Shown piece after piece: positions 31,438-43,083 of a DNA stretch of 64,000 nt. Every line of letters begins with the position of its first letter. Position 1 is the first letter of the stretch. This DNA is from Strigamia acuminata. Taxonomy: Eukaryota > Arthropoda > Chilopoda > Geophilomorpha > Linotaeniidae. The stretch is taken from contig OX442323.1 in the NCBI GenBank assembly GCA_949358305.1, positions 1,738,001 through 1,802,000 on the forward strand. Reading direction: 5' to 3'. The notes beneath the pieces are model-generated. The model was not told where the DNA came from and made no database searches. It saw nothing but the letters and a program-made list of their open reading frames with translations. A program made the position numbers and the translations under genes.

Positions 31438-34077
31438 ATGGACGAGGAAGCGATCCAACTCCAGGCGGACGGAGAAATGCCCATGGAAGGGGCAAATGAA
31501 GACGTTCAATTGACGCTTCAACAACGGGTAAATTATTAGAATAAATTTTTACCAAGTGTTTAAGTCAGAAAAATTGAGTAATTTCACTTTTCCTGACTTC
31601 AAACACAAGCCGCTAAAAAATAAAAATGGCGGCTATAAAAGTCACGTGCTTCAAGCATGTGCGAAGGGAGTTGCCATGACAACCAACATCCCTTAGTGAC
31701 TCACAGCCACAAGCGCTAAGCTTAAAAAATATTTCAAATAAGAAATTATTTGTTTATTTTTAAATAAACTAATTTATTTATTTTTCTTCGAATATAGATC
31801 GAGAGGGATCGAGAAACGCCATTCGCGCTTCCCGATCACGTGCCGACTCAGCACCCGCTGATTTTTCGAGCGGCATTGCCCGAAAAAATCAGAAGACTGA
31901 AGACGGCAAACAATACCTGGTGGAAGTTGCGCCACGACTTCAGCAGATCAGCGCTGCAAGGATTTGGTGCAAAAGGAAGATTCATCGAGCGCCTTCACGT
32001 GGACGGTGTCGACGAAATCGAGTGGACGCTCGACGAGAGCCCCCCAGGACCGCTTGCAGCAGAGTTGCTGCACAACCAGTGGCCAGTGACGCCACGAGAG
32101 CGTCACGAGCGCAGAAGAGCGCTAAAGAGTACCGGAATTAATTACGGTGCTCTAACCCAATTGAGGAAGAACCTCAAGACGACACAACGCGAAGTCGTTA
32201 AACGGTATCGCAAATCCGTTCGTGACGGGAACCCACAACTTCCCGTCACACAAACCGAGCTCCACCAGTTGGCGCTCGCCGGGTGTTTTAACGATTTTCC
32301 GGGATTTTTCCCGTCCAAAGCACTCCGAGCTGCCGCGGTGCAGCTTCGCGTCGACGAAAATCGACAACTGGCTCGAGAACACGAGGCAGAGGAGCAAGCG
32401 CGTTGCGCTCTCCCTTTTTATCAAGAAGATGAAATTCCGGCCCCAGCGGCCATCAATCCTCCGCCGCAAGACGAGGATTTGAGGGTGGGGCAACTCCCTC
32501 CGCCGGTTCCAGTCCGACCGATGTTCCGCGAATCAAGCCGCGATCGAGAGGAACGTCAGAAGCGATCACGCCCATATTCGACTGACGCGCAGCCATCACG
32601 CCCGCAGTCGCGACGAGGACGGACACCAGAGTCGTTTGGCTCGTCGTCTTCGCTGAGTTTTGAATCGGACTCCACAATTAAGTCCGCCCGAAGTAGCCGA
32701 ACCGCCTCCACGTTCAAAGTGGACAACTCGGCTACTCCATACGCCATGAGACGTGTTGTCGGTGATATTTCTCCCGACTGTAGCGTGCCAGTACCTGGAC
32801 ATGCTAGCCGCTTGCCCGAACAAGGATATGTTTCCCGCTTGCCGGCTGGAGTTAGCAACCTGCAACTCCGGCCATTTTTTAGTGAGTCATTCGGCCCACA
32901 ATGGACCTGCTACGAGCAGCAACCCATTAGAGCACAGCAGGAAGTGCTCCAGAAGCTGGACGCATACCAAAGCGCCCAGATCGCCGAGTCGCAGAAGGAC
33001 TGGCAGAGACTAGCTGAAAGGCTAGAAGTCTCCGACATCAATACCATTGATGATCCCCGTCTGATGGATTTTCAGCGTCAGCTAATTCCGGGGATGACTA
33101 GGGTGTTGTACCCTGGTGTTCTTCCTTCGCCAGGACAGGCGTTAGCGGCCATAACGTACCTTTGGACCGCGCCGATGGGCCTGTCGGAGAAGAAAGTCGA
33201 GCTGTGGTACCACCTCAGGCTCGACCCGCCTACGATCTTAGCCGAGCTAATAAAGCAAGTCGTAGCAAACGGTGAGACCGAAGAAGAGGCCGCCGTTCGG
33301 TTGCGAACCGAGTGGTCCTTTGCGAAGGCCACGGCGCGAATGACCGGAAGACCACCGCTTCCAGTTACAAGCGCCACAGCAGCTGCGTCACTGGCTGTTT
33401 TCCAGTCGGCCCAAGAGGGCGCTGGATGTTCATTTTGGCCAGAGAACGCCGGAAGTTCTCAAACTCCAGCCGGAGTTCAACGGGTAGTCGAAACCCGTCA
33501 GCTCCCCGGTGTGGGTCGAGCACCGGGACGAGGCGTCACACCCTCGTCAACCTCCGCACCCGCGTTGGTTTTCTTGGGCCCGCAGTGCCAGTTTGACGAT
33601 GCCACGACGGAAGACTCACGTCCGCCGCCGCCGCCAGCCAAGCCGGAGACGAAGGTCAAGCCGCTGAAAAAAGAGTCGGCTTTCAAGACCCTAATGCGCC
33701 TGTATCCGCACTTCTATTTGACGCCGGATACGCGAACACTGCTTAGCAACAACCACAAGTTGTCGAGGCAGGTGTTTATGTGGCTCGAGGACCACATCCG
33801 GGTGTTAAGCCCACCATCGGTGCTCCATGATCGACTCCTGAGAGCACGATTAGCGCCAGAGGATCCAATCGAGTTCGCGGCGCTAGGATTCTTCAACCGA
33901 GCGAACTCGGCAAGAATCATCCAGGTTTGGCTTCATGTCAACCCTGGAATGGTCTCCGGACCAAACGCAGGTCGCGACCTGTGTACGGTTAACGAGCGGT
34001 CCAACCCGAGGGACGACACCACGGATATGATGCGCCCGTTGACGCCTGAGCGAACTCAGACCATGGACGAATCATAA
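31438..34077 (+). CDS. ORF3: large spliced accessory protein of unknown function
   Basis: Two exons, 31438-31527 and 31798-34077, join in phase 0 across a GT-AG intron of 270 bp (CGG|GTAAAT ... aatatag|ATC), giving 789 aa. The first exon supplies the only ATG in good position (gagaATGGAC); the main exon has no ATG near its start. I recognise no family. There is no signal peptide, membrane segment, cysteine cluster or polymerase motif, so it is not an envelope. Visible parts: a basic helical region (about residues 55-200), a P/S/R-rich linker (about 240-330), a helical region with 'LYPGVLPSPGQALAAITYLW' (about 430-530), a proline run (PPPPP, about 640), and a C-terminal region 'AFKTLMRLYPHFYLTPDTRT' (about 660-760). 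It is richer in G+C than the gag and pol frames. It ends 52 bp before the 3' LTR. Confidence 0.8.
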
Positions 34078-34129
34078 ATTGGTTCGTTCATTTTCTCTCC
34101 ATGTAAGATTCGTCTTAAATGGGGGGATG

Positions 34130-35088
34130 TGTGGTGATCTCAAAATATTCACCAACTTAGAAGATTAAATTAATTATCTTCTAATTAATTTGACTGTGGC
34201 ACACGCCAAGTCAGATCATGTGACCGAGGGGAGAAATCCTCTCTAGGCACATATCACCCCAGGTTGTCCGGGGTGAAAACGGTTATTAGCCGTTATGGTG
34301 CAATATGGTGTAATAACCACTAGTTGCACCCATTTGAGCTAAGTGCGCAGGTTTTCTGCGCAATATTGAAGCGTGCTGGGCTCGCGTCTTGGCTCAAATC
34401 GGGACTCTGAAAAATACAACAACAACCTCAACATCACTGCTTTTGCTCCTGAAAGAAAAGTATTGATAGAGGACCGTTGTAACTCAGTTTCACCTGCTAT
34501 CTTTGTGTATCAAACGCACAAAGCCAGCAATCCTGCTTGAATTAGCCGTCGCTAATTCCAGCAATCGAGAAGAGAAGATTCCCGACGATCGTGAACCATC
34601 GCCGTCGCTGTTGCGCGAACGACAGCCACCGCCATCGTACGAAAGCCGGACGCCTACAGCCGTCAACCACCGCCGCCGAGCCGTCGCACGAGCCGTAGAA
34701 GGAGCCCACGAGAACCATCGTCTTCGACCATCGTTCGTGAGTTCGTAGAACGAAGACAATTTGCCTTCGCCTAACAACTTCAAGTTGTTTAAGCGCCATT
34801 TCTGACGCTTTGTAGCTTGCAACAGTCGTTGCAAGCCCTTCCTTTGTTTCATTGTTTCCCGCTCATTTTATTCTGTGATATTCATAATCATAATTAGTAT
34901 ATATTGTAATTTATCGAATAAAACATTTGTGTGATTTTTATTACCATAATAAACTGTCTTTTTATTCCTATTTCCGTAAACTTAACCCTAGACAAGTTTC
35001 GGCCGCGATATAAGTCTTGTAAAGCATTCACCTGCGGTTTCTGCTTAATTTATTAGAAATTAAGTGGATAAAAACCCGGATCGCAGCA
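34130..35088 (+). repeat. 3' LTR of the 12.3 kb element
   Basis: 959 bp, identical to 22752-23710 in the stretches compared; preceded by the polypurine tract and followed by AAAC. Confidence 0.93.
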
Positions 35089-35092
35089 AAAC

Positions 35093-35777
35093 ACAGACTG
35101 GTCCGGGTTTCGGGTCGTGAGCTCTAAGCCATTGGCGCAAGCTGCAGTGAAATCACACCTTATCGCACTCTTGAAAATCAACATGCAAATGTTCTGAGCT
35201 CTGAAGTGTACGGTGTAGTTTATTTGATAAAAATTCATACTAAATAAAAATATTTTTAGTTAAGTTTATAGGTTGATTTTGTAGTAAATAAGCTTAGATG
35301 AGGGTTTTTTTTTGTTTGTTAGCAGTTTCTATTGAACTCTGTTTTATTGCCAGAATCCACAAGTGGAGCGATTGTTTAAAAAATTACTTGTTGCAGGATT
35401 TTCAAAACTTGCTTATGCTCACTAAGAGTTTATCTGAACTGCAGGGCATATAATGGAACTGAGGCTATAGAACCGAAAAGATCATATTGCATAATGCATC
35501 TGAAATCACATCACATTCATACCTACTTCTATTCAATGTTATATACAATTGATTTTGTAGAATGCTTACACGAGCATAAATCTATTCACACACAAATGCA
35601 CACAGTTGGTTTTACTTTTTGTATAAAAAAGTACCAGCATATGTGGGAGTGTGGGACACGCATCAATGGTGCTAAACAATGGAAAAAATATTCATGTTTG
35701 CTCACCACAAAAATCGTATGTTTATGCACACACGCACACTGATCCTCGATCCCAAACAAACTGGTCGTATTGCAAAA
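35093..35777. other. Region between the retroelement and PPT2
   Basis: AT-rich with CA/TG-rich bits (35580-35750). No coding motif; presumably holds the PPT2 promoter. Confidence 0.35.
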
Positions 35778-37335
35778 ATGAACGCTGTATTTCAGATTAC
35801 AGTTATCACCTTATGGCTAAGTTGTTGCTCTTCAGTGTACAGACCCACTGCAATTATTCACGGCATTATGTTTAATGCCACTGATAGGATGGAGTTTTTG
35901 AAAGAACAAATTGAAAAATCAACATTAGTATGTATAAAAATTAGAAATGGAGTGGCGAAAGGGGAGGAGAATGGGTCCATGGAAATTCTGAAACATCCGT
36001 CTTGTTGCTACATGTAGCTAAAACGCACTTCGGCAAAAAAATCCATTTTGTCCTCCCTTAATCCGACCCTGTGAGTAATGTATAAAGTCATTTGTTATCT
36101 GTTTTGTTTTATAGACATCATCAGGATCGACGGTCGAAGTTTTTGAACTCTGGTTCGGAGAGGAAAGTTTTCTTCCGATGTGGCGTCAAGTTTCGGGGTT
36201 TTACAACCAACTTCAAGACTTTATAAGAAGTAATCCTGGCCCGATTAATCTTATTGGATATTCTCAGGGTATATTTTCAGATGTTGAATAAATGGTCAAA
36301 ATTAATTGATTGTTGCTTTTGTTTCAGGGGGTCTGATTGCACGAGGGGTTGTTGAATCAATGCCAAGCCATACAGTCGAACGATTTATATCTTTATCGTC
36401 ACCACAGAATGGTTTTCACGGAGGTAAATGAGTTGGAAAACATTTTCTTTTACATTAAGCAATTTGTCAATAAGGCAATTACATTTTCAACTTATTTAAT
36501 ATGTTGTAGAATTTTTTGTCCCAAACTCAATATTTAACGTTGGAAATGAAGAAAAATATTCGTAAGTTCCAGATGAAACATTTTAACAAAATAGTAATGT
36601 ACAATTATTTCTTACAGGGATTCCGTTGGTGGTTTTTGGAAAGGTAAAAAAAATTAAAATTTTAACTTATGATTTCCACAAAATTATTTATACGGTAACT
36701 ATTTTTGTAGACCCACGAGATATGATTAGATATAAAAAAGAGGGACGTTTTCTAGCATGTTTAAACAATGAATATCGTCACGCCAAAAAAGAACGTATGC
36801 TGATTTATTTGTAGGTTTGATTTGTATAAATTTTGCAAAACAATACTTTGTTATTTGCAGAATTTAAAAGTGCTATGTGCAAGTTGGGTCAATTGGTACT
36901 GATTGGAGGTCCAGACGATGGTGTCGTTGTACCGTGGCAATCAGCGTAAGAATGTATCTATTAAATTCATACAATAGTTTGAATTTGTTACTCTTTTTAA
37001 GGCTATTTGGCTATGACGATGCCAGTGGGAGAGTAACAGATATGGAACGGCAATCGGTAAGCTTTTAATGAAAAATATTACAAACATGAGGAATATGAAA
37101 ACCCTCTGGAACCTATGTTCACCATAGTATTAAAATGTTTTCCAACATTTTTAACAAAACATTCACATGTATTTTTTTTTAGATTTATACAAACGACCTC
37201 ATTTGCCTTCAGACACTGAACAAGCGAGGTGCAATTACACGGTATACTGTTCCTGGTGTGCGCCATCCTGATTGGCATAACAATGCCGATGTTATTACAA
37301 AATACATTCTACCTCATTTAGCTGTCATCCCATAA
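35778..37335 (+). CDS. PPT2: Lysosomal thioesterase PPT2 homologue
   Basis: Nine exons join in frame: 35778-35927, 36115-36268, 36328-36423, 36510-36561, 36618-36643, 36711-36794, 36861-36945, 37002-37056 and 37183-37335 (284 aa; human PPT2 is about 300). Residues 1-20 form a signal peptide. The alpha/beta-hydrolase landmarks are present: 'PTAIIHGIMFNATDR' (oxyanion-side loop), the nucleophile elbow 'NLIGYSQGGLIARGVVES' (serine of G-S-Q-G), 'SLSSPQNGFHGE', 'LVLIGGPDDGVVVPWQSA' (aspartate) and a C-terminal histidine in 'GVRHPDWHNN'. The order matches PPT2 rather than PPT1. PPT2 removes long-chain acyl groups in the lysosome, preferring acyl-CoA-type substrates. An AATAAA signal follows the stop. 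Confidence 0.92.
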
Positions 37336-37615
37336 ACAATAAATTACTCCTAATTAATTAATGTTTGACTTTTATTTTCATTCCGCATTTGCGTCTTATT
37401 TCATTGATAAATACATTAAGTGTTTAAGTTTGAAATAAGTTTAGATTTTCAAAATTTTTTCCGTGCTGAGAATTAAATGATAGTCGGGAATCCACTTCGA
37501 TAGGTGCAGTCCCTTTTGCTAAAAAAACTGTTCAATTTTTCGTCTCGAAGAAAGAAATGTGCTAGTAAATGCAAAATTCATATTTGATAAATAAAAAAAA
37601 ATAATAAAAGAATAT

Positions 37616-37686
37616 TCCCATGCCGGGAATCGAACCCGGGCCTCCTGGGTGAAAGCCAGGTATCCTAGCCACTAGACCACATGGGA
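37616..37686 (-). tRNA. tRNA-Glu (anticodon UUC)
   Basis: The minus strand folds as a 71-nt cloverleaf: acceptor TCCCATG/CATGGGA (7 bp), D arm GTCTAGTGGCTAGGAT, anticodon stem CCTGG/CCAGG around loop CTTTCAC (anticodon TTC), and T arm CGGGTTCGATTCCCG. Internal A and B boxes are intact and a T-run follows within 25 bases on the minus strand, as for RNA polymerase III. No intron and no encoded CCA. Confidence 0.97.
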
Positions 37687-37689
37687 AAC

Positions 37690-38354
37690 TGTCAGAATTA
37701 ATGTTGTCTTATCCTAGAAGGACATATCATCCAAAGTTGTATTATTGTTTTATGCTTGTTTAAAATGATCAACGGAATGTTTAGTTTTGGACGTTCATGT
37801 TCTGATTTTAGTTCAAACTTTTTTTTTTTACACAAATATGTTTGGGATGTATTGAAGTAACTATTTTTTTCCAGTTGTTTTAGGGTTTTTAGGGTCATTT
37901 AAGAATAAAATTTATAAAGATTTATTTGACTTTTCTTCTTCGACCATAAGAATATATCACTTCTTCCATATTATAATTTTTTTCTTCATTGCAATAATTT
38001 TTTTTAAATCTTGTAAGAAAATATCAAAATTTGCTAATTTAATTTTTTAGAAAAGTTTGATACCAAAATGTAGAAATTGTATCAATTAAGAAAAATAAAT
38101 AAATTTTGTTACACAATCATAAAAAATACTATTATGAGATCCTATGATGTCATTTCTTATTAGCGCCACCTAGCGCACTATGTACAAATACCGATATAAA
38201 ACTTTAGGGAACCTCTTCCGTTTCCACGTTAACGCTAATACGTTGTCCCTTATTTCTGCATCCACTTCAATCGCTTTAAATCCAACAAATACTGGTATGT
38301 TTCTGACAATTAGATTCAATATTTTATTGTAATGCAAACTGTACACATTTGAAT
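37690..38354. other. AT-rich intergenic stretch
   Basis: Only short frames without motifs between the tRNA and the next gene's stop codon. Confidence 0.4.
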
Positions 38355-40527
38355 TTATTCTTTTGCGTTGAGTTCGTACAAGGATTTCACTATCTGCAAA
38401 TACATAATAAGTAAAATTAATGACCACTCCTTTCAAATACATCTCTGTCTGTTCTTTGATATTTTGTTACCACAAGTGGCACATCTTGACAGCTATTGTC
38501 TATGGCATTAATAATAACTTTCCTAGCTGCTTCATCTTTCCTCTAAATATCAAAAATAAAATTCTTTGCAACAAGAAATCTCATCCAACACAATTAACTT
38601 ACAACTTCTTCCATCACACATTTGAAGAATTTTTCTCGCTGAAATATGAAATTGATTATCCCAAGTTTATAAAGTATAAATGAAAAGAGTTTTTCTATTA
38701 ATCTACAATATTTACCAGTTTAAAATTATGCCTAAGCTTATCAACTTCTTCCTTGTGATCTTGTGGTGCTTCTGTTGCATCTTCGTCAGCAGCACGCCTG
38801 CCTAATTTTACGTTGTCTTGCAAATCGTTGACGCATGGTTTACTCACATTAACCAACTAAACACAAGCATTGCTGTTATAGGATATTGTAATCAAAATTG
38901 AATTTGGTAGTGGAACTTGTTATGAGTTTTAGAATAAGCATATTCTGGTACAAACTTAAAACAAGTTGGGCCATTTTTTAATTTTCCACCTCAATCCGCC
39001 CCTGATAAATATTTACCGTTGCCGCATCTATATCTGAACGTCTTTTGATACTGAACAAGAACCAAATAATAGCCCTCTGCTGTTGACGTTGGCATAATTC
39101 TGCCTGCAAATATTAGCATGTTAGTTCTATTTTTGAAATATTTTTTTCCGGATAAATGTTTCTTTATTTATTTTTCGTTTTATAATGGTCAGTTTAATGT
39201 TTTCGAAATGTACGTACTTCAGTCATTGATTTTTCAAAATAATTCCAAAATTTCTGCATAGATCTCTGCAAAATTGTTTATTGTGTATTATTTAAATGTT
39301 TGTAGCCAATGTTGCGTATATTTACAAAGTGTTTGAAGGCTGCAAGTAGAAGACATTCCTTTTGAGCCTTTTCTTCTGCCAGGCATTTTTGAAACTATAT
39401 ATTGAGAAAGAAAAAATAAGTTATTGCTGTTTGATAGATAAGTGATTGATAAGTGTTTATTTAAATTCAGGTTACAGCTTGTACGTTTATTTGCGACGTG
39501 CGCGCCTATAATGCAACTGGCGTTATCCAAATACATTTGCTACATATTTTATTCTTACACTCTTGTCTATTGTGTGTACTTACATTTGTTGGAAGTTGTT
39601 TGACACATTCTTGAGCAGCTTCATTCAGTTTGTCGATACGCTGCACAAAAGTTTACATTAGAAATTGAGTCTGATTAGGTACCTACAGTGGTAATTACGT
39701 CATAAATGGACAAAAGATTCATATTTGAAATGGTCAATTTGATCATCCTTATGATCAAATTGACGATATGCAAGAACAGACCAATTACATAATTTGATTG
39801 TGACCTGACTATAAGTTAATTCAGAACTACTTGTAGAGATACATTTATTTGCCTGTGTGTCAAATCGATATAGTAAATAGAAGTTATATACAGAATTCAG
39901 CTGGAGCTCATTGATTCTCCAAACAGAAAACCTGTGTAAAATCTGTGCATAATCCTGTACGTATGGAATGTCAATATGAATATTTAAAAATGAAAATACC
40001 GAAGGTTCATCAGGATAGGCTTTGTTGAAGCAGTCTTGGCAGCTATCGATTATTTTCAACTGTTGAGAGGAAACAATTATTTATCAATGATATTTTCTGA
40101 AGTAGCACGCCACAAGTGCTGCAGTGCAAAAGCCATTATTGCGTTTGTGTATGGCAGCCTGATTGTTAGAATGTTAGAACAAAAGCCATTAATGCGGTGT
40201 CCCTATTTGTATATTACGTGAGCGTGCGTCCATTATTGGGGTAACCAATCCATGGACTTACTGTGATAAAAACCATACAGTGACAGTGAAAATTTGATTG
40301 TATGATTTGCATTTCAGCTATAACTTAAACCTAAGTGTTGTTTTTTTTACAATTGATAATACTTACCCCAGTTCCACTTTTTATTGCGAAACAAGCATGC
40401 TTCAAGGATAAACTCTATTTGGAAAAAAGATCAGAAAGTGAAAAATGTTGAAGGAACATTTTAAAGTTGAACTTACTTGAACTTGTAAAAAGCATAGGCT
40501 GAGTATGACCAGAAGTAAGCTGTTCAT
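38355..40527 (-). CDS. Secreted mini-exon protein, paralogue A
   Basis: Eleven exons: 40527-40477, 40414-40367, 40059-40000, 39640-39584, 39394-39326, 39265-39218, 39103-39017, 38856-38716, 38638-38603, 38542-38471 and 38393-38355 (235 aa). Every exon is a multiple of three (36-141 nt) and all ten introns are phase 0. Exon 1 is exactly a signal peptide ('MNSLLLVILSLCFLQVQ'). The mature part is helical with spaced cysteines ('DSCQDCFNKAYPDEPS', 'AAQECVKQLPTN', 'FQKCLAEEKAQKEC', 'DNSCQDVPLV'). I do not recognise the family; it may be an extracellular or hemolymph helical protein. Paralogue B (51843-53940) has the same exon plan. Frame-neutral exons would let any exon be skipped without a frameshift. 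Confidence 0.85.
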
Positions 40528-41147
40528 TGTGGAATTTCTAGTATAGTGGATTTTTTTCCTACACTGATTTCCTTTATACGTATCAAAGATTACGTCACAT
40601 CCATAGTAATTATCTGATATTTTGTAACCTATTGAACATATGTTCAATAAGTTTCAAAATATCACGAACCATGCATCGTTCGTGTTTTCTTCATTATTGG
40701 TGGCTTCCCGTGATAACAATCACATATTTTAGTAAATATGTTGTTGATTGAAATATATAAAGGCATTTCAGTTTCCTGTAGATTTCATTTTATTTTCACA
40801 TACGGTACTGTTTATAACAATATATTGAAATGTCAGAAGTTATAACTTTGACCAGGTGAATCATTAGCACTGCTATTTGAGACTGATTGTTTTCTCGTTT
40901 GTGTGTAATGAGATGGCAGCTAGCAAAATAGGCAACAAAAAATCTAAAATCAACTCATTTGTATTGTTACAAAATAATTTTTCAGTATAAAAAGTGAAAA
41001 GTACCGGTACTTATTTCTTAGCCAAAATTAAACAAATCTCTAACGAATTTGCATAAAAGTTCTGAATACTGTTTTAAGTTAAAAAGCCAATTTGATGATC
41101 TCGTAGTTAGTTACGAGCCAGCAATGTGACAAATGATGTCATATGTC
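40528..41147. other. Upstream region of paralogue A
   Basis: AT-rich; presumably holds the promoter. No coding motif seen. Confidence 0.35.
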
Positions 41148-41361
41148 CAGGGGCGGATCTACATAGGGGCTAATGGGGCTTGAGCCCCGGGCCCCCAAAT
41201 TCTAGGGGGCCCCCAAGACGCAGGGCCATGTACTAAAAAAAAAAAAAAAAAAAAGGTCGCTAAAAAACAAAACAGATGAAAGGTCGCTATTACAAATGTG
41301 GATTAAGGGGCCCCGAAAAAACGTCAAGCCCCGGGCCCCCGAAAAGCTAGATCCGCCCCTG
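41148..41361. mobile_element. hAT-type MITE with 8-bp target duplication
   Basis: 214 bp with perfect 14-bp inverted ends CAGGGGCGGATCTA and TAGATCCGCCCCTG, flanked by the 8-bp duplication CATATGTC (41140-41147 and 41362-41369). These features define non-autonomous hAT elements. It contains a run of about 20 A and gggcccc blocks and has no gene. Similar ATCCGCCCCTG ends occur near 10567 and 38995. Confidence 0.9.
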
Positions 41362-41766
41362 CATATGTCTGAGAATTGATAAAATTTTCTTTTTTCTTCT
41401 TTTATTTGGACGTTCCTTTATAACTCAGTGCGACTTTGTGAGGTCCTGGCGGCCTCACGTGTCTGTTACGTGCTAATTACGTGTCGGCGACCTCGCCTGT
41501 AGGTGGCGGGCACCACCTGGCGCACCTGATGATACGAACTTGTGACGTGACACGACCAGCGACCAATCAGAGACATTGTTTTATAATTTCGTTCGGAATT
41601 CGTTTTTGTTTACTTGATGTATATAAGTCAGATTAAAGTTTAGTTTGTGCACAATTTCCAACTCGAAAGGTTGTTAATTATTCCGTCTGCTACTCTCACA
41701 TTGACCAACAGACTTAAAAAACAGATTTTTACTTTTTATTCTACTACAACTTTACAAGTGACATTT
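41362..41766. other. Intergenic stretch
   Basis: Contains a GC-richer patch (41450-41530) but no frame with a motif. Confidence 0.35.
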
Positions 41767-43083
41767 TTAGTCTAGCAATGAGAAATAAACCTGCAAATTC
41801 AAGTTTTTACGTTCAATATGACGGCGAATTTCAAAATATTTTGACGAGCAAATATTAGTATACTTCACAATTCGTAACGTATTCATCAAATTTTGTAAGT
41901 CCAACAATTTTATGATGGAAGCAGAAGTAATCAAGTGACATTTATGAAATCCTAAAAGTTGTAGCTCATTCAACTCTGCAATAAGTTTTAAAATTAAATC
42001 GTCAGACAGCATTGCACAATCCTTAAAAAACAAAGATTCTAAATTTTTACATTGTACAAATAAGGTTTTCATTTGTTGTTAAGTAACGACTGCATTTTCA
42101 CAGCTTAAATTCAGACGACGAAGGTTTTGTAATGGAGCATTAAAGGCATCACTTTGATCGCAAAATGTACAAACACTTAATGATAACTCCTCCAACATTG
42201 GCCAAGCGCGAGCAATAAGTCTAATATTCACCAATGTAACTTCCTCTAGTTGGAGAGCTTTCAATCGTTGTGGCCATATTACAATATTAAAATCCAAAAG
42301 TTCGACTTTTCTCAACGTCAAGTTTCTCAAATTTGAAAAATTTGTCGTCAGGACAAGGATATGTTCGATTCTATTCACTGCAATAGTTTTGAGGGAATAG
42401 GCAGACGACAGTTTGGCTAATTTATCAAACGTCTCGAACCAATACTCATGTTCAAACTCTTCTAAAAGTGGCAGTCGGTTGAGAACGAACATACATTCCT
42501 CGGCCGTGATACTTAATATACCGATAATATTCAAATAAGTGAGCTTGATGCAACAGCACAATGACCGCAGCCCAATGTCAGTAAGCTTTGAGCAAAACCC
42601 CATGTTGAGATGTTTCATCAACGGACAATTCTTTCCGATTGCAGCAGCAACTTCATCCGTGCATTCTTCTGTTCGAAGCGAAAGGTTTAAAGATTGAAGT
42701 TTCGGTAAATTCTGTATCAGATTGACTATGAATTCAGTTGGCAGTATTGGACCGCCAAAGGGGTCTTCTGTCAAGTTTAAATGCACAAGGTTCATACAAG
42801 TTTGGCCAATTTTATCGAGTAGAGGAATCATGGAAATATCAAACTGATCCAGATGGTATAGTGAAATGGTGCCAGGATGAATGAATGTTTTTGAAGGCAA
42901 ATTTGCCACTTCGAAAAATTTGGCTCTCCAATTTTTATACTTTGATATACTTTCATATATGTTGTTAATAAGCGCGCGCGGTTGATTTTCCAGTTGATCT
43001 CGTATCTCTTGATCTTCAAGTCGAGTATTCACCATATTCAAACACGAATGTTCCAAACTCGAAGCGGATTTCCTGCGTGGCAT
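41767..43083 (-). pseudogene. Leucine-rich repeat protein gene with an in-frame stop
   Basis: An intronless minus-strand frame starts at ATG 43083 ('MPRRKSASS'; the frame itself is open to about 43101). It encodes leucine-rich repeats of the cysteine-containing, AMN1/FBXL-like type ('LVHLNLTED', 'LPKLQSLNLSLRTEECTDE', 'CPLMKHLNMGFCSKLTDIGL', 'LRNLTLRKVELLD', 'LRRLNLSCENA'). After 334 codons a TAA (42079-42081) interrupts it. The same frame continues at once with CAA CAA ATG and about 103 more codons of LRR ('NLESLFFKDCAMLSDDLI', 'ELQLLGFHKCHL') to a stop at 41767-41769. I do not see a clear F-box. Either this copy carries a recent nonsense mutation, or the stop is read through, or it is a sequencing error. 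A gene making two products is unlikely. Confidence 0.7.

Larger units (their letters stand above)
22752..35088 (+). mobile_element. 12.3 kb Ty3/Gypsy retrotransposon with a third ORF
   Basis: LTRs at 22752-23710 and 34130-35088 are both 959 bp and look identical in the stretches compared. A 4-bp duplication AAAC flanks the element (22748-22751 and 35089-35092). The primer site TGGGGGCCCGTCCGGGAT (23713-23730) matches the tRNA-Pro type with one mismatch. A polypurine tract ggggggatg ends at 34129. Gene order is gag (23825-26848), pol (-1 frame, to 31095) and a spliced ORF3 (31438-34077). Every frame is intact, so this is a very recent, probably competent insertion. Confidence 0.95.

Noticed and set aside
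31840-34077. ORF3 read as starting at 31840
   Set aside because: That codon is GTG. The frame continues upstream to an acceptor at 31796-31797 and joins an ATG-bearing exon in phase.
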